Origin: JAZDFC01 sp043808235
GTDB lineage: Bacteria; Bacteroidota; Ignavibacteria; Ignavibacteriales; Melioribacteraceae
Length of the DNA: 64,000 bases
Reading direction: 5' to 3'
Assembly: GCA_043808235.1 (NCBI GenBank)
Contig: JAZDFC010000014.1
Coordinates: forward strand, 59,637 to 123,636
Shown here: positions 1 to 8,556 of the stretch, piece by piece
Layout of the letters: each line of letters starts with the position of its first letter
Position numbering within the stretch: the stretch's first letter is position 1
Notes under the pieces: model-generated
The model's database searches: none
What the model saw: the letters and a program-made list of their open reading frames with translations, nothing else
What the model was told of the DNA's origin: nothing
Translations under genes and position numbers: made by a program

Positions 1-1270
1 TAATTTTAGTGCTTACAGCATCTTGATAGTTTCGATCGCTCTGCAATACTTCGAGAATAGTACCGCCGCCAAGGTTATATCTTTCATTATTAATCTTTCT
101 GTTTTCTTCAGCCGAGACTAAGTTCTTCGAAGAAACCTCCAGACTTTTCTTGCTCGCAACCAAATCAAGATAACCTTGTTTAACTTCGATCTTAATTTGT
201 CTTTCGAGAGCATTCAAATTTTCTTGTTCGTTCTTTGCTGAAACCTCTGCCATCTGCATTTGGTTTTCGGTACTCCAGTTAGAGAAAATTGGAACATTAA
301 GTGAAAGACCGGCGCCCCAGATTTTTCTATTAAACAAATCGCCTGTTTTAGTAGCGCTGGTAGAAAAGAAATAGTTACCAGATAGCGTCGGCATCAAGCC
401 AGAACGTGCGGCTGTGATTCCATCTTCTGCGCCCGACAAAGTTAATTTTCCAACCTTATAATCCAATCTATTATCAAATGCTTCCGAGACCATCACACCG
501 AGATCGTTAAATTCTTTTAAATATTTATCCGCATCAACAGTTACTTGACCACTGAATGGATCGACAAACTCATACTCTTCAAACACATCAAGAGCAAGAA
601 AATTGAGAATCGTACTTTTTGCATTAGTCAAAACATTCTCAGTTTGAATTAGCGCCAGTTCGGCGTTGCCCAATTGTACCTGCTGTTGATAAACATCGGC
701 AAGCGCAATCGAACCAAGCTTGTTTCGTTCCTGGATTTGTTCAAGAAATTTAGAATTGTAGGCAACATTCTCTTGCCTAACTTTGAGTAATGCTTGTGCG
801 TTCAGTACTGCATAATATAATTCCATTGTCTGGAGTACTAAATCCTGTTTCAATTTCTCCAAACTAAATTCAGCGGCTTCAAGTCCTGATTTACGTGCAG
901 ATATCGTAGCAATATTCGCTAATCCATCAAATAAAGTCCAATTACCACCGGCGCCGAGAGAATAATTTCTCGTGTCCAATTTAGTCTCAGGAATTTCAGT
1001 TGGATTACCAAATTGATCCACCTGAAATCCACCGCCATCATCTGTAACTCTCTGCCAGTCCCATCCGGCTTGTAAACCGAAGTTTGGAAGTAGTTGACCA
1101 TAGGCATTTTTTAATTGAGATTTGTTTGTTTCCAAATTATTGGTTGATACTATCAAACTGCTATTTCTTTGCAATGCAATTGATATGGCTTCATCGAGCG
1201 ATAATTTAGTTTGTGCGTTGCTGATTCCGATTAAGAAAATCGACAGAATTAGAATAAGGTATTTTTTCAT
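1..1270 (-). CDS. TolC family outer membrane efflux protein (C-terminus beyond left edge)
   Basis: From the ATG at 1270 the frame is open to base 1 (423 codons), so the end of the gene lies outside the window. The product starts with a signal peptide (MKKYLILILSIF..., cleavage probably after 'ISNAQ'). It then shows the outer membrane efflux protein pattern: 'LSLDEAISIAL' near residue 23 followed by 'NAYGQLLPNFGL', then long helical stretches and a second copy of the same hairpin pattern. TolC-type trimers form the outer-membrane and periplasmic duct of tripartite exporters; the adaptor and pump genes would be expected beyond the left edge. A GGAG sequence lies 7 nt before the ATG. Which exporter it serves cannot be told here. 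Confidence 0.9.
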   Translation of the reverse strand, partial: MKKYLILILSIFLIGISNAQTKLSLDEAISIALQRNSSLIVSTNNLETNKSQLKNAYGQLLPNFGLQAGWDWQRVTDDGGGFQVDQFGNPTEIPETKLDTRNYSLGAGGNWTLFDGLANIATISARKSGLEAAEFSLEKLKQDLVLQTMELYYAVLNAQALLKVRQENVAYNSKFLEQIQERNKLGSIALADVYQQQVQLGNAELALIQTENVLTNAKSTILNFLALDVFEEYEFVDPFSGQVTVDADKYLKEFNDLGVMVSEAFDNRLDYKVGKLTLSGAEDGITAARSGLMPTLSGNYFFSTSATKTGDLFNRKIWGAGLSLNVPIFSNWSTENQMQMAEVSAKNEQENLNALERQIKIEVKQGYLDLVASKKSLEVSSKNLVSAEENRKINNERYNLGGGTILEVLQSDRNYQDAVSTKI

Positions 1271-1313
1271 TGATCTCTCCATTTTGAAAGAGAATTTGTA
1301 AAAATTATTTTTA

Positions 1314-1328
1314 ATAACTGTTAGTTAT
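1314..1328. promoter_or_regulatory. 15-bp palindrome upstream of the tolC-like gene
   Basis: ATAACT-GTT-AGTTAT is a perfect 6-3-6 inverted repeat about 45 bases before the tolC-like start, in the gap between that gene and the divergent end of the cca gene. Efflux operons are often controlled by TetR- or MarR-family repressors that bind such short palindromes. That role is inference; no regulator gene is visible nearby. Confidence 0.35.
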
Positions 1329-1383
1329 GACGAAAATTGTCACCGAAAAGTTACGAAAATATCAGAAGAATTTTTAAGATTAA

Positions 1384-2796
1384 CTAATTGCCCGCAAGAA
1401 ACTGGTCTTTTATCGCAAGAAGATATTGGTATGCGTCGTCGTACTCATTCTTTATTTTCCCCTCAAGAATTGCTTCTTCAATTGCATCTTTAATCTTTCC
1501 AACGAGAATCGAAGGGCCAATATTGCAGATTTTCATGATTGTATTCCCGTCAACCGGAGACTGGAATGCTCGCAGCTGATCTTTCTCTTTAACCTCAAAA
1601 ACTTTTTTCATTACAATTTCATAATTGGTCAAATACCTTTTCACCTTCGAAGGATCTTTGCTTGTTATATCTGCTCTGCAAAGAGTTATCAAATCTTCGA
1701 GATCTTCGCCTGCCGATACAATTAATCTTCTAATAGCCGAATCAGTAACCTCTTCATCAACAAGCGCAATTGGTCTTAAATGCAGTCTCACCAATTTTTG
1801 AATATATTCCAACTTCGATAATGGGAGTTTCATTCTTCGGAAAATATGTTTCATTACCCTTGCGCCAATCTCATCATGCCCATGAAAAGTCCAGCCTGTT
1901 CCTTCGACAAACTTTTTCGTTTGCGGTTTTGCAATATCGTGAACGAGCGCGGCAAACCTTAGCCAAATATTTTCGGTATTCTTTGCGATGTTGTCCACAA
2001 CCATACAAGTATGGAAGAACACGTCTTTATGATGATACTCCATTCTTTGTTCCACCCCTCCCATCGCATGAAGTTCGGGAAATATTTCCTTAAATACTTT
2101 TGTGTGAAAAGCATAAATCAATCCAATCGAAGGTGTTGGTGACGCGAGGATTTTAAAAAGTTCATCGGTTATCCTTTCCTGCGAAACAATTTTTAATCGC
2201 GGCGCCATTTTTTCTGCTGCTTCAAGTAAACTATGCTCGATTTTGAAATCCAACTGTGCTGCGAACCGAAATGCTCTCATTATTCTTAAAGGATCATCAT
2301 CGAAAGTTACATAAGGATTGAGTGGTGTTTTAATGATTTTCTTTTCAATATCGATTTGTCCGCCGTAAACGTCAATTAATTCGCCAAAGTTTTTTTTATT
2401 CAAGGAAAGTGCAAGTGTATTGATTGTAAAATCCCGGCGTTTGATATCGTCGAGGAAAGTTCCGTTTTCAACAATTGGTTTGCGGCTGCCCCGGTTATAT
2501 GATTCTCTGCGCGCGCCGACAAATTCGAAATCGTATCCGTGATATTTAAAATGAGCCGTTCCAAAATTTTTAAACATGCTCACATTTTTTACTTTTAATC
2601 GTTCAGCAAACTTCTCCGCAAAAACCAGTCCATTACCAACAACAAGAAAGTCTATCTCCTTTTTATTCCTTCCAATAATCATATCGCGGACAAATCCACC
2701 AACGATGTAAATTTCATAAGATAGCTCTGCCGCTAATTCCGAAGCGGCAGTTATGTATTTTTTATTTATTAAAAATTTGCTCAAATCGTTATTCAA
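1384..2796 (-). CDS. cca: CCA tRNA nucleotidyltransferase with HD domain
   Basis: 470 aa, class II nucleotidyltransferase of the poly(A) polymerase/CCA-adding family. Visible motifs are 'GGFVRD' (residues 33-38), 'RRDFTINTLAL', 'DDPLRIMRAFRFA' and a C-terminal HD domain ('LVHDIAKP'). The catalytic Asp pair normally reads DxD but here is E47-I-D49. The start is TTG: AAAGGA lies 7 nt upstream and the TTG overlaps the TGA of the preceding gene by 4 nt, so the two are translationally coupled. Both tRNAs in this window lack an encoded CCA, consistent with the genome needing this activity. A poly(A) polymerase or a split CC/A-adding specificity cannot be excluded from sequence alone. Confidence 0.88.
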   Translation of the reverse strand: MNNDLSKFLINKKYITAASELAAELSYEIYIVGGFVRDMIIGRNKKEIDFLVVGNGLVFAEKFAERLKVKNVSMFKNFGTAHFKYHGYDFEFVGARRESYNRGSRKPIVENGTFLDDIKRRDFTINTLALSLNKKNFGELIDVYGGQIDIEKKIIKTPLNPYVTFDDDPLRIMRAFRFAAQLDFKIEHSLLEAAEKMAPRLKIVSQERITDELFKILASPTPSIGLIYAFHTKVFKEIFPELHAMGGVEQRMEYHHKDVFFHTCMVVDNIAKNTENIWLRFAALVHDIAKPQTKKFVEGTGWTFHGHDEIGARVMKHIFRRMKLPLSKLEYIQKLVRLHLRPIALVDEEVTDSAIRRLIVSAGEDLEDLITLCRADITSKDPSKVKRYLTNYEIVMKKVFEVKEKDQLRAFQSPVDGNTIMKICNIGPSILVGKIKDAIEEAILEGKIKNEYDDAYQYLLAIKDQFLAGN

Positions 2797-5018
2797 TTCT
2801 CAATCCTTTCATACCGGAAAGACGCTTTCACATCTTCTCCCGCATTTATAAAATAATTAGCTTTCTTCAAATTCATTTTCAGTGAATGACTCCAATCGTC
2901 TCTGCTCTCTTTCAAACCGGTAATTGCAAAATCGCGAGCTGTTAAATAGTCGCCGTTTTCAATTGCATATTTCGTCAATTTCAAAGCTGCATAAGTAGCA
3001 ACAGTATCTGACACTAAAATCTTACTTGCATATTTCTGCAAAATATTTATGTAATTCCCACGCAGTGATTTATTTAATTCAAGCATTGGTGGAATCATTT
3101 CGTAAATCAAGGTATCAATCAAAATTGAATCCAAAATCGCATAGCGGTCAAACGAACTTCCTTCAACATAGGCTTTAGCGTTTTCGAAATTTCGTTTCAA
3201 CAAATATCTTCGAATGAATGCGATGTTGTAATAATCCATGTTTGGCTTTTTATCGATTATGATTTTATAGATCGAATCAGCTTTTTGCGGATTGTTATTC
3301 CTAACATATAAATCGGCGAGGTTCAGTTCAAGATTATAATAGTAGGCTGTATTTTCAAAACTCGCCATCTCCCGTTCAAGTATCTTTTGCGCCGAAGAAC
3401 ATTGTTTCAATTGAATTAGCGAATTGTAATAACCGCTCATGCTTTCGAATGAATTGGAATATTCATAAATTTCTCTGAACAAATCCCGCGACGAATAATA
3501 CTTCCCTTCCGAAAATAATTGTCCGGCTTTCCTTAATTGATTTGCGGCATATCGTACACAAAACTTTTTGAATATCGGCTGACTACCGAAATAATAATTG
3601 GCTTTGTCCTTCGAGAAATCGATTTGAACTGTGGAGAGAAAGTTATAGTAATCTTTTCCCAGGTCATCTATTGAATCGCCGAAGTGCTTTCGAAAATCCA
3701 TATCGGCATAAACAGCTTTTATTTTTTCAACCGGATAATTATCAAGCAAGTACCGGATAAATGAACCGGCGAAAATGTAAGAAAGCGACGAAGTCCTGCT
3801 AAAGAAATTCAATCCCGAAAACAATGAAGTGATTTTTACTTTATATCCTGTTCTCACCGCTAATGCAGCTATTTGATGAACATCTTTATCATCGAAATCA
3901 TTCTCAACAGCCATAGCCAATCCTTCAATCATGGCAGGATTCAACATATATGCTAGTTTAAGGAAAGTAACACCGAATTCCGCTGAGAAAATATGAGCCA
4001 GTTCATGCTTTAGAGTCGCATCATAATTCTCAACTGTCGTGTATATTTGATAGAGCCAGGGTTTAGCGACATCCGCTCTTTCTGCGCCGAAAAGTCTTCC
4101 CTTCTGTTCGGGAGAATCAAACAAGAAGGATACTATTTTTCTTACCGGTTTAACGCGGAGTTCCGAATATATTTCATCGTAAAAATATTCATGATGAAGA
4201 GCGATGTTTTCAATTTTCTTTTGTGCAATATTTTCAGGATAATAAATAAGAAAATGTTCGGTGTTCAATTTGCAGTTCAATTCTCTTTCAATACGACTTA
4301 TATCCGTAGAAAAATTCAATCCAGGTTTAATAAAATAAAATGCGGCCGGGAGAAAAATTATGTAAAGCAAAGTCCAGAGCTTCATAAATTTTTTCTTATT
4401 AAACTTGGCTGTAAAAAGTAATATCGTGAACAGAAAAAGAGTTATAATCGCTTGATAAAAAATCAGATTGAAATCGATACGAATGGATTCGTCATAAATT
4501 GTTCCCGGGAAGAAGCCAATCAGAGGATTATAAAAATATATCTGCGGATTATAGAATAACTCTATCAACGGAGATAGACACACAACTAAGTAAGAAATAA
4601 TAAAAATCAGATACCCAAGTTTCCGTGAAAAATTAAACGACAACCATCCGAAAACAATTCCGAATAAAAGAGCAGGTAAAGTAATAATCAAATAAAATAA
4701 TAGGCCTTCTTGAAAGGGACATAATCTGAAAAGAATTGTAGAAACAATCGAAATTATTAGAGGGAAAAAAAAGATGAAAATAAAATAGAATTTATTTCCG
4801 GCTAAAAATTCCCCGAAGAATTTGTACGGCCCACTTTTTCTTAATCTATTAATTGAAAGAAGTCCGGCAACAAGACATTGCATTATCCCATTCGCCGCCG
4901 AGAATTCGTAACTTAGAACATTCGTCATCGGTAGTGTGAGCAGATAGAGATTAAGAGCAGTAAAAATAAAAATGACGAAAAATGGAAAAGTTATTCTAAT
5001 TTTTGATAGCCATTTCAA
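2793..5018 (-). CDS. Multi-pass membrane protein with MA-clan zinc peptidase motif and TPR-like tail
   Basis: 741 aa. Residues 1-235 contain about seven hydrophobic segments. A soluble domain follows with the zinc-peptidase motif HELAH (338-342) and a downstream glutamate in 'NPAMIEGLAMAVE' (E365), the HExxH...E arrangement of the gluzincin (MA) clan. From about 465 to the end the protein is helical, with tetratricopeptide-like repeats ('LRKAGQLFSEGKYYSSRDLF', 'ADLYVRNNNPQKADSIY'). I know no characterised family with this exact layout; the peptidase activity is inferred from the motif. It lies between murA (2-nt gap) and cca (4-nt overlap) in one operon. A role in envelope protein processing is a guess from topology. 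Confidence 0.7.
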   Translation of the reverse strand: MKWLSKIRITFPFFVIFIFTALNLYLLTLPMTNVLSYEFSAANGIMQCLVAGLLSINRLRKSGPYKFFGEFLAGNKFYFIFIFFFPLIISIVSTILFRLCPFQEGLLFYLIITLPALLFGIVFGWLSFNFSRKLGYLIFIISYLVVCLSPLIELFYNPQIYFYNPLIGFFPGTIYDESIRIDFNLIFYQAIITLFLFTILLFTAKFNKKKFMKLWTLLYIIFLPAAFYFIKPGLNFSTDISRIERELNCKLNTEHFLIYYPENIAQKKIENIALHHEYFYDEIYSELRVKPVRKIVSFLFDSPEQKGRLFGAERADVAKPWLYQIYTTVENYDATLKHELAHIFSAEFGVTFLKLAYMLNPAMIEGLAMAVENDFDDKDVHQIAALAVRTGYKVKITSLFSGLNFFSRTSSLSYIFAGSFIRYLLDNYPVEKIKAVYADMDFRKHFGDSIDDLGKDYYNFLSTVQIDFSKDKANYYFGSQPIFKKFCVRYAANQLRKAGQLFSEGKYYSSRDLFREIYEYSNSFESMSGYYNSLIQLKQCSSAQKILEREMASFENTAYYYNLELNLADLYVRNNNPQKADSIYKIIIDKKPNMDYYNIAFIRRYLLKRNFENAKAYVEGSSFDRYAILDSILIDTLIYEMIPPMLELNKSLRGNYINILQKYASKILVSDTVATYAALKLTKYAIENGDYLTARDFAITGLKESRDDWSHSLKMNLKKANYFINAGEDVKASFRYERIEN

Positions 5019-5020
5019 AA

Positions 5021-6286
5021 TTAAAATTCCGTTGTGCTAATTCTTTCGATGTCGGCTCCGAGACTCAGAAGTTTCTCTTCAATTCTTTGATAACCTCTAT
5101 CAAGATGATAAACTCTTAAAACCTCGGTAGTACCTTCTGCAGCAACTCCGGCGAGTACCAACGATGCGCTCGCTCTTAAATCTGTTGACATAACAGTCGC
5201 ACCTTTCAAATTTTTTACTCCCTTGACGAATGCGCTGTTGTTAATTACATGAATATCAGCGCCAAGTCTAATCAGTTCGGGAACGTGGTTAAACCTATCG
5301 AGATAAATCGTATCAATTATCGTCGATGTTCCGTTCGCAATCGTCATGTATGCAATCCATTGAGCTTGCATATCCGTGGGATAACCCGGATAAACCGCAG
5401 TAGTTATATCAACGCTTCGAATAGAAATATTTTCGGCGTTGAGCAGAATTGTTGATTCGTTTTTAATAATTCTTGCGCCACTGTCTTCAAGTTTGGACAA
5501 TATTGAATTGATATGCATTGAATGTGGATACTCAATTTCGATATTACCTTTTGTGATTGCACCGGCAATGAGTAACGTGCCAGCTTCAATTCTATCCCCA
5601 ATATTCTCTATTCGCGCCGGTTTTAATTCATCCACTCCTTCAATTTCCAATGTCGTTGTACCAATGCCGTTTATTTTTGCACCCATTTTCTCAAGGAATA
5701 ATTCGAGTTGGACAATTTCTGGTTCGATTGCAGCATTTGTAATAATGGTAGTTCCCTTAGCCAGCGAAGCTGCCATCACAGCGTTACCCGTAGCGCCAAC
5801 CGAAGAAATATCAAAGTGAATTTTTACTCCTTTTAATCTATCTGCTTTGGCTATAATATATCCGCTATCTAATTCTATCGAAGCACCAAATTTTTCCATC
5901 GCTTCGAGATGAAGATTGATGGGACGCGGGCCCCATGCACACCCGCCCGGTAAAGATACTTTTGCATAGCCAAACCGGCTTAATAATGGACCCAATACGT
6001 AGACCGAAGCTCTCATTTTTTTTACGTGTTCATATGGCGCTGTTTGGCTGACAATATTTCTCGAATCAATTTCGAGTATATGATTTTCAAATTTTGAATC
6101 TAATCCCATGTACCGTAAAAGTTTTATCATTGTAAAGATATCGTTTACTTCAGGCGTGTTTTCTATTACATTTACTCCGCTATTCAATAATACAGCAGGC
6201 ATTAAAGCCAGGGCAGAATTTTTTGCCCCGCTAATTTTTACCTTACCTCTTAACTGTTTTCCGCCATGAATTATAAATTTATCCAT
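5021..6286 (-). CDS. murA: UDP-N-acetylglucosamine 1-carboxyvinyltransferase (MurA)
   Basis: 421 aa, the usual MurA length. It transfers enolpyruvate from PEP to UDP-GlcNAc, the first committed step of peptidoglycan synthesis, in the cytoplasm. Visible are the substrate-binding 'GAKNSAL' (K22, N23), the catalytic loop 'LPGGCAWGPRPINLH' with the active-site Cys at 116, and the C-terminal 'DLRASASLVLAG' segment. Having Cys rather than Asp in the loop suggests fosfomycin sensitivity, which is family knowledge. The ATG at 6286 follows AAGGA. It is followed after 2 nt by the membrane peptidase-like gene and preceded by the Ser/Thr kinase gene (18-nt gap). Confidence 0.97.
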   Translation of the reverse strand: MDKFIIHGGKQLRGKVKISGAKNSALALMPAVLLNSGVNVIENTPEVNDIFTMIKLLRYMGLDSKFENHILEIDSRNIVSQTAPYEHVKKMRASVYVLGPLLSRFGYAKVSLPGGCAWGPRPINLHLEAMEKFGASIELDSGYIIAKADRLKGVKIHFDISSVGATGNAVMAASLAKGTTIITNAAIEPEIVQLELFLEKMGAKINGIGTTTLEIEGVDELKPARIENIGDRIEAGTLLIAGAITKGNIEIEYPHSMHINSILSKLEDSGARIIKNESTILLNAENISIRSVDITTAVYPGYPTDMQAQWIAYMTIANGTSTIIDTIYLDRFNHVPELIRLGADIHVINNSAFVKGVKNLKGATVMSTDLRASASLVLAGVAAEGTTEVLRVYHLDRGYQRIEEKLLSLGADIERISTTEF

Positions 6287-6304
6287 CGATATCCTTACTT
6301 AATA

Positions 6305-8203
6305 TTATTTCAGTTTTAGGATTGTACCATTAACGCCAACAAGTATAATCTGTTTTGATTCACTCACAATAAAGTTGGTGAAATTTACAAACTTGCCCGT
6401 GTTATTAAGCCGCCAAGTTTCACCGGCATCGTTTGACAGGAGTAACATACCACGCGATCCGGCAGCAATTACAAATTCATCATCGATGAATTCAACTTTT
6501 TGAATTCCACCGGGATGAGATGTCGAAATAGGTTTCCAATATTTTCCGCCGTCATCGGTTCGATAAATAATTTCGTCTCCACCCGAAATTAGTCCCAATT
6601 CTTTATTTCTAAAATCAATTGACCTGAGATAATTATTGCTGAACTTTTCCTGCATTTTCCAAATCTGACCCTGGTCAGTTGTTTTTAAGATTGTTCCGTT
6701 CCAGCCAATTATAAATCCATCGCTCTCGTCAATAAATTCAACGTCGAACAAAACCTCCTTCGAGTTGCTCGAAACTTTATTCCAATTTGCTCCGCCGTCT
6801 GTAGTTTTTAATATTAATCCTGAAGTACCGAGAATGAAGCCGATATTATCATTAATAAATTTTATTTTGAACAAAGAGTATTCACCCGAAAGTTTTATTA
6901 TTCTGAACTCCTGGAAAAAATTCTTGCTGTAAATAAATGATGAACTGTCGCCCACTAAATATGATCTACCGTCGTTAAAGAAATAGCCGTCATAAATATT
7001 TATCTTAGTTCCAATCTTCACGCTATCCCAAGTTTTCCCGCTGTCATTCGTTTGGAATACTGTACCAGAATCGCCAAGCACAAATCCCCTTTTTGTATCA
7101 ACGAAAAAGATGCTGTTAAGTTTGTTTTCTGTAATCCGCTGTACTTTCACGAGTTTCTTAAATTCAAGTGTATCTTGAGATTCGAAAAGAGTTTTGAAAC
7201 TGTATTTCTTTAACTTGTCGAGTTTCTTACTTGTTAATAACCTATCGACTTGAACATAGGAAAAGTAAGCAATCACCAATAGCGCCAATGCAATCCCTAT
7301 AGTAGCAAGAATGGAGGTTGTTTTCGAAATCTTCTTTATCGGATGTAGCAGCGCTCGAATATCTGATTCCGTTGTGATAAGTAATTTATCCAATTCACGG
7401 ATATCAACCATGAACGCTTCACACGAATCGTATCTCTCATTGGGATTTTTTGCAAGCGCAATACCGATTATTTTATCAACTAACGGATTAATTTTTGGTA
7501 ATGTAGCCGCAACTTTTGGCGGTGTTTTTTTAAGATGACCTTCCATAACATCAAATTCGCTATCCAAATAAAACGGCGGCTCGCCAACAAGAGCTTCGTA
7601 CAAAGTGCACCCGATAGCATAAATATCGGAATGATGAGTAATGTGTTCGCCGCGGATTTGTTCGGGACTCATATAAAGCACGGTACCGATTTTTGCTCCG
7701 GTTTTGGTTACGCCTTTCTCAAATAAAGATTTCGAAATTCCGAAATCCATTATCTTTGCTGTTCCGTCGCGCGTAATTAAAATATTGGAAGGTTTTATAT
7801 CGCGATGAATATACCCCTTTGAATGCGCATAACCCATACCAACAAGCACTTGCTGGATAATGAAAACAGCGTCGTTTATATGAAGTCTTTTTTTACGTTC
7901 GATGATCTGCTCAAGACTCTCGCCTTCCACCATTTCCATCACAATTCCGAGTAAATCATTATACTCGATGAATCCATAAACTGTAACAATATTTTGGTGT
8001 GTTAGTTGGGCTTGATTTCGAGCTTCGCGTTTGAATCGTTCGATGAACTTTGCTTTATCAACAACATTAGGACTTAAAATTTTGATTGCAACAAATCGAT
8101 CTAATTTTATATCATGCGCTTTGTAAACAACTCCCATTCCACCTCTGCCGAGAATGGAATCGAATTTATAATTTTCAATTGTTTTGCCAATCAGATCTTC
8201 CAC
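6305..8203 (-). CDS. Ser/Thr protein kinase with YCF48-like beta-propeller ectodomain
   Basis: 632 aa. Residues 10-270 form a Hanks-type kinase: glycine loop 'GRGGMG', Lys41 in 'VAIKIL', catalytic loop 'HRDIKPSN' (D135), 'DFG' (153-155) and 'MSPEQIRGE'. A single membrane helix follows at about 295-315. The remaining 300 residues are repeated 'DxGxxW' blocks ('DSGKTWDSV', 'DGGANWNKV', 'DQGQIWKMQ', 'DGGKYWKPI', 'DAGETWRLN') like the YCF48/BNR propeller. The expected topology is a cytoplasmic kinase with a periplasmic propeller that may sense a ligand. The start is GTG at 8203; an in-frame stop lies six codons upstream. It is first in a run kinase-murA-peptidase-cca, which may tie it to envelope growth (inference). 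Confidence 0.92.
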   Translation of the reverse strand: MEDLIGKTIENYKFDSILGRGGMGVVYKAHDIKLDRFVAIKILSPNVVDKAKFIERFKREARNQAQLTHQNIVTVYGFIEYNDLLGIVMEMVEGESLEQIIERKKRLHINDAVFIIQQVLVGMGYAHSKGYIHRDIKPSNILITRDGTAKIMDFGISKSLFEKGVTKTGAKIGTVLYMSPEQIRGEHITHHSDIYAIGCTLYEALVGEPPFYLDSEFDVMEGHLKKTPPKVAATLPKINPLVDKIIGIALAKNPNERYDSCEAFMVDIRELDKLLITTESDIRALLHPIKKISKTTSILATIGIALALLVIAYFSYVQVDRLLTSKKLDKLKKYSFKTLFESQDTLEFKKLVKVQRITENKLNSIFFVDTKRGFVLGDSGTVFQTNDSGKTWDSVKIGTKINIYDGYFFNDGRSYLVGDSSSFIYSKNFFQEFRIIKLSGEYSLFKIKFINDNIGFILGTSGLILKTTDGGANWNKVSSNSKEVLFDVEFIDESDGFIIGWNGTILKTTDQGQIWKMQEKFSNNYLRSIDFRNKELGLISGGDEIIYRTDDGGKYWKPISTSHPGGIQKVEFIDDEFVIAAGSRGMLLLSNDAGETWRLNNTGKFVNFTNFIVSESKQIILVGVNGTILKLK

Positions 8204-8384
8204 AGGCGACTCGCTTAATTAATAATTTCTAACTACCGAGATTAAAATAAAAATAAATTTACAATAAGGCGAATTTGACTTTAGTAAATGTCATTTGGTG
8301 ATACAAACTCTAACTAACAGCTTTATCGCATCAATATAAGATTATTAGACCTGTAAAATCCATTGGGAGAATTTAAGGAACAAC

Positions 8385-8421
8385 TTTTGATTGATTTTTA
8401 GAGTAAATAAAGATATTTTTC
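8385..8421 (+). promoter_or_regulatory. Possible Bacteroidota-type promoter of tRNA-Leu
   Basis: TTTTGATTG (8385-8393) followed 20 nt later by TATTTTTC (8414-8421) resembles the -33 TTTG / -7 TAnnTTTG promoter of Bacteroidota, with one mismatch at the last base. It ends 12 nt before the tRNA. This is a pattern match only. Confidence 0.3.
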
Positions 8422-8433
8422 GCATCCTTTTTT

Positions 8434-8516
8434 GCGAGAGTGGCGGAATTGGCAGACGCGCTAGACTTAGGATCTAGTATCCAAAAGATGTGGGGGTTCG
8501 AGTCCCCCTTCTCGCA
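8434..8516 (+). tRNA. tRNA-Leu (anticodon UAG)
   Basis: An 83-nt class II tRNA. The acceptor strands GCGAGAG and TTCTCGC pair, with one G-U. The D arm is 'GGCGGAATTGGCAGACGC', the anticodon stem CTAGA/TCTAG encloses loop CTTAGGA (anticodon TAG), and a long variable arm precedes the T arm with GTTCGAGTC. The discriminator is A. The 3' CCA is not encoded (next bases are CTAA), so it must be added by a nucleotidyltransferase such as the one at 1384-2796. Confidence 0.97.
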
Positions 8517-8556
8517 CTAAATACTTCGACAATTTTTTTAATTATTTGAGGTGATA

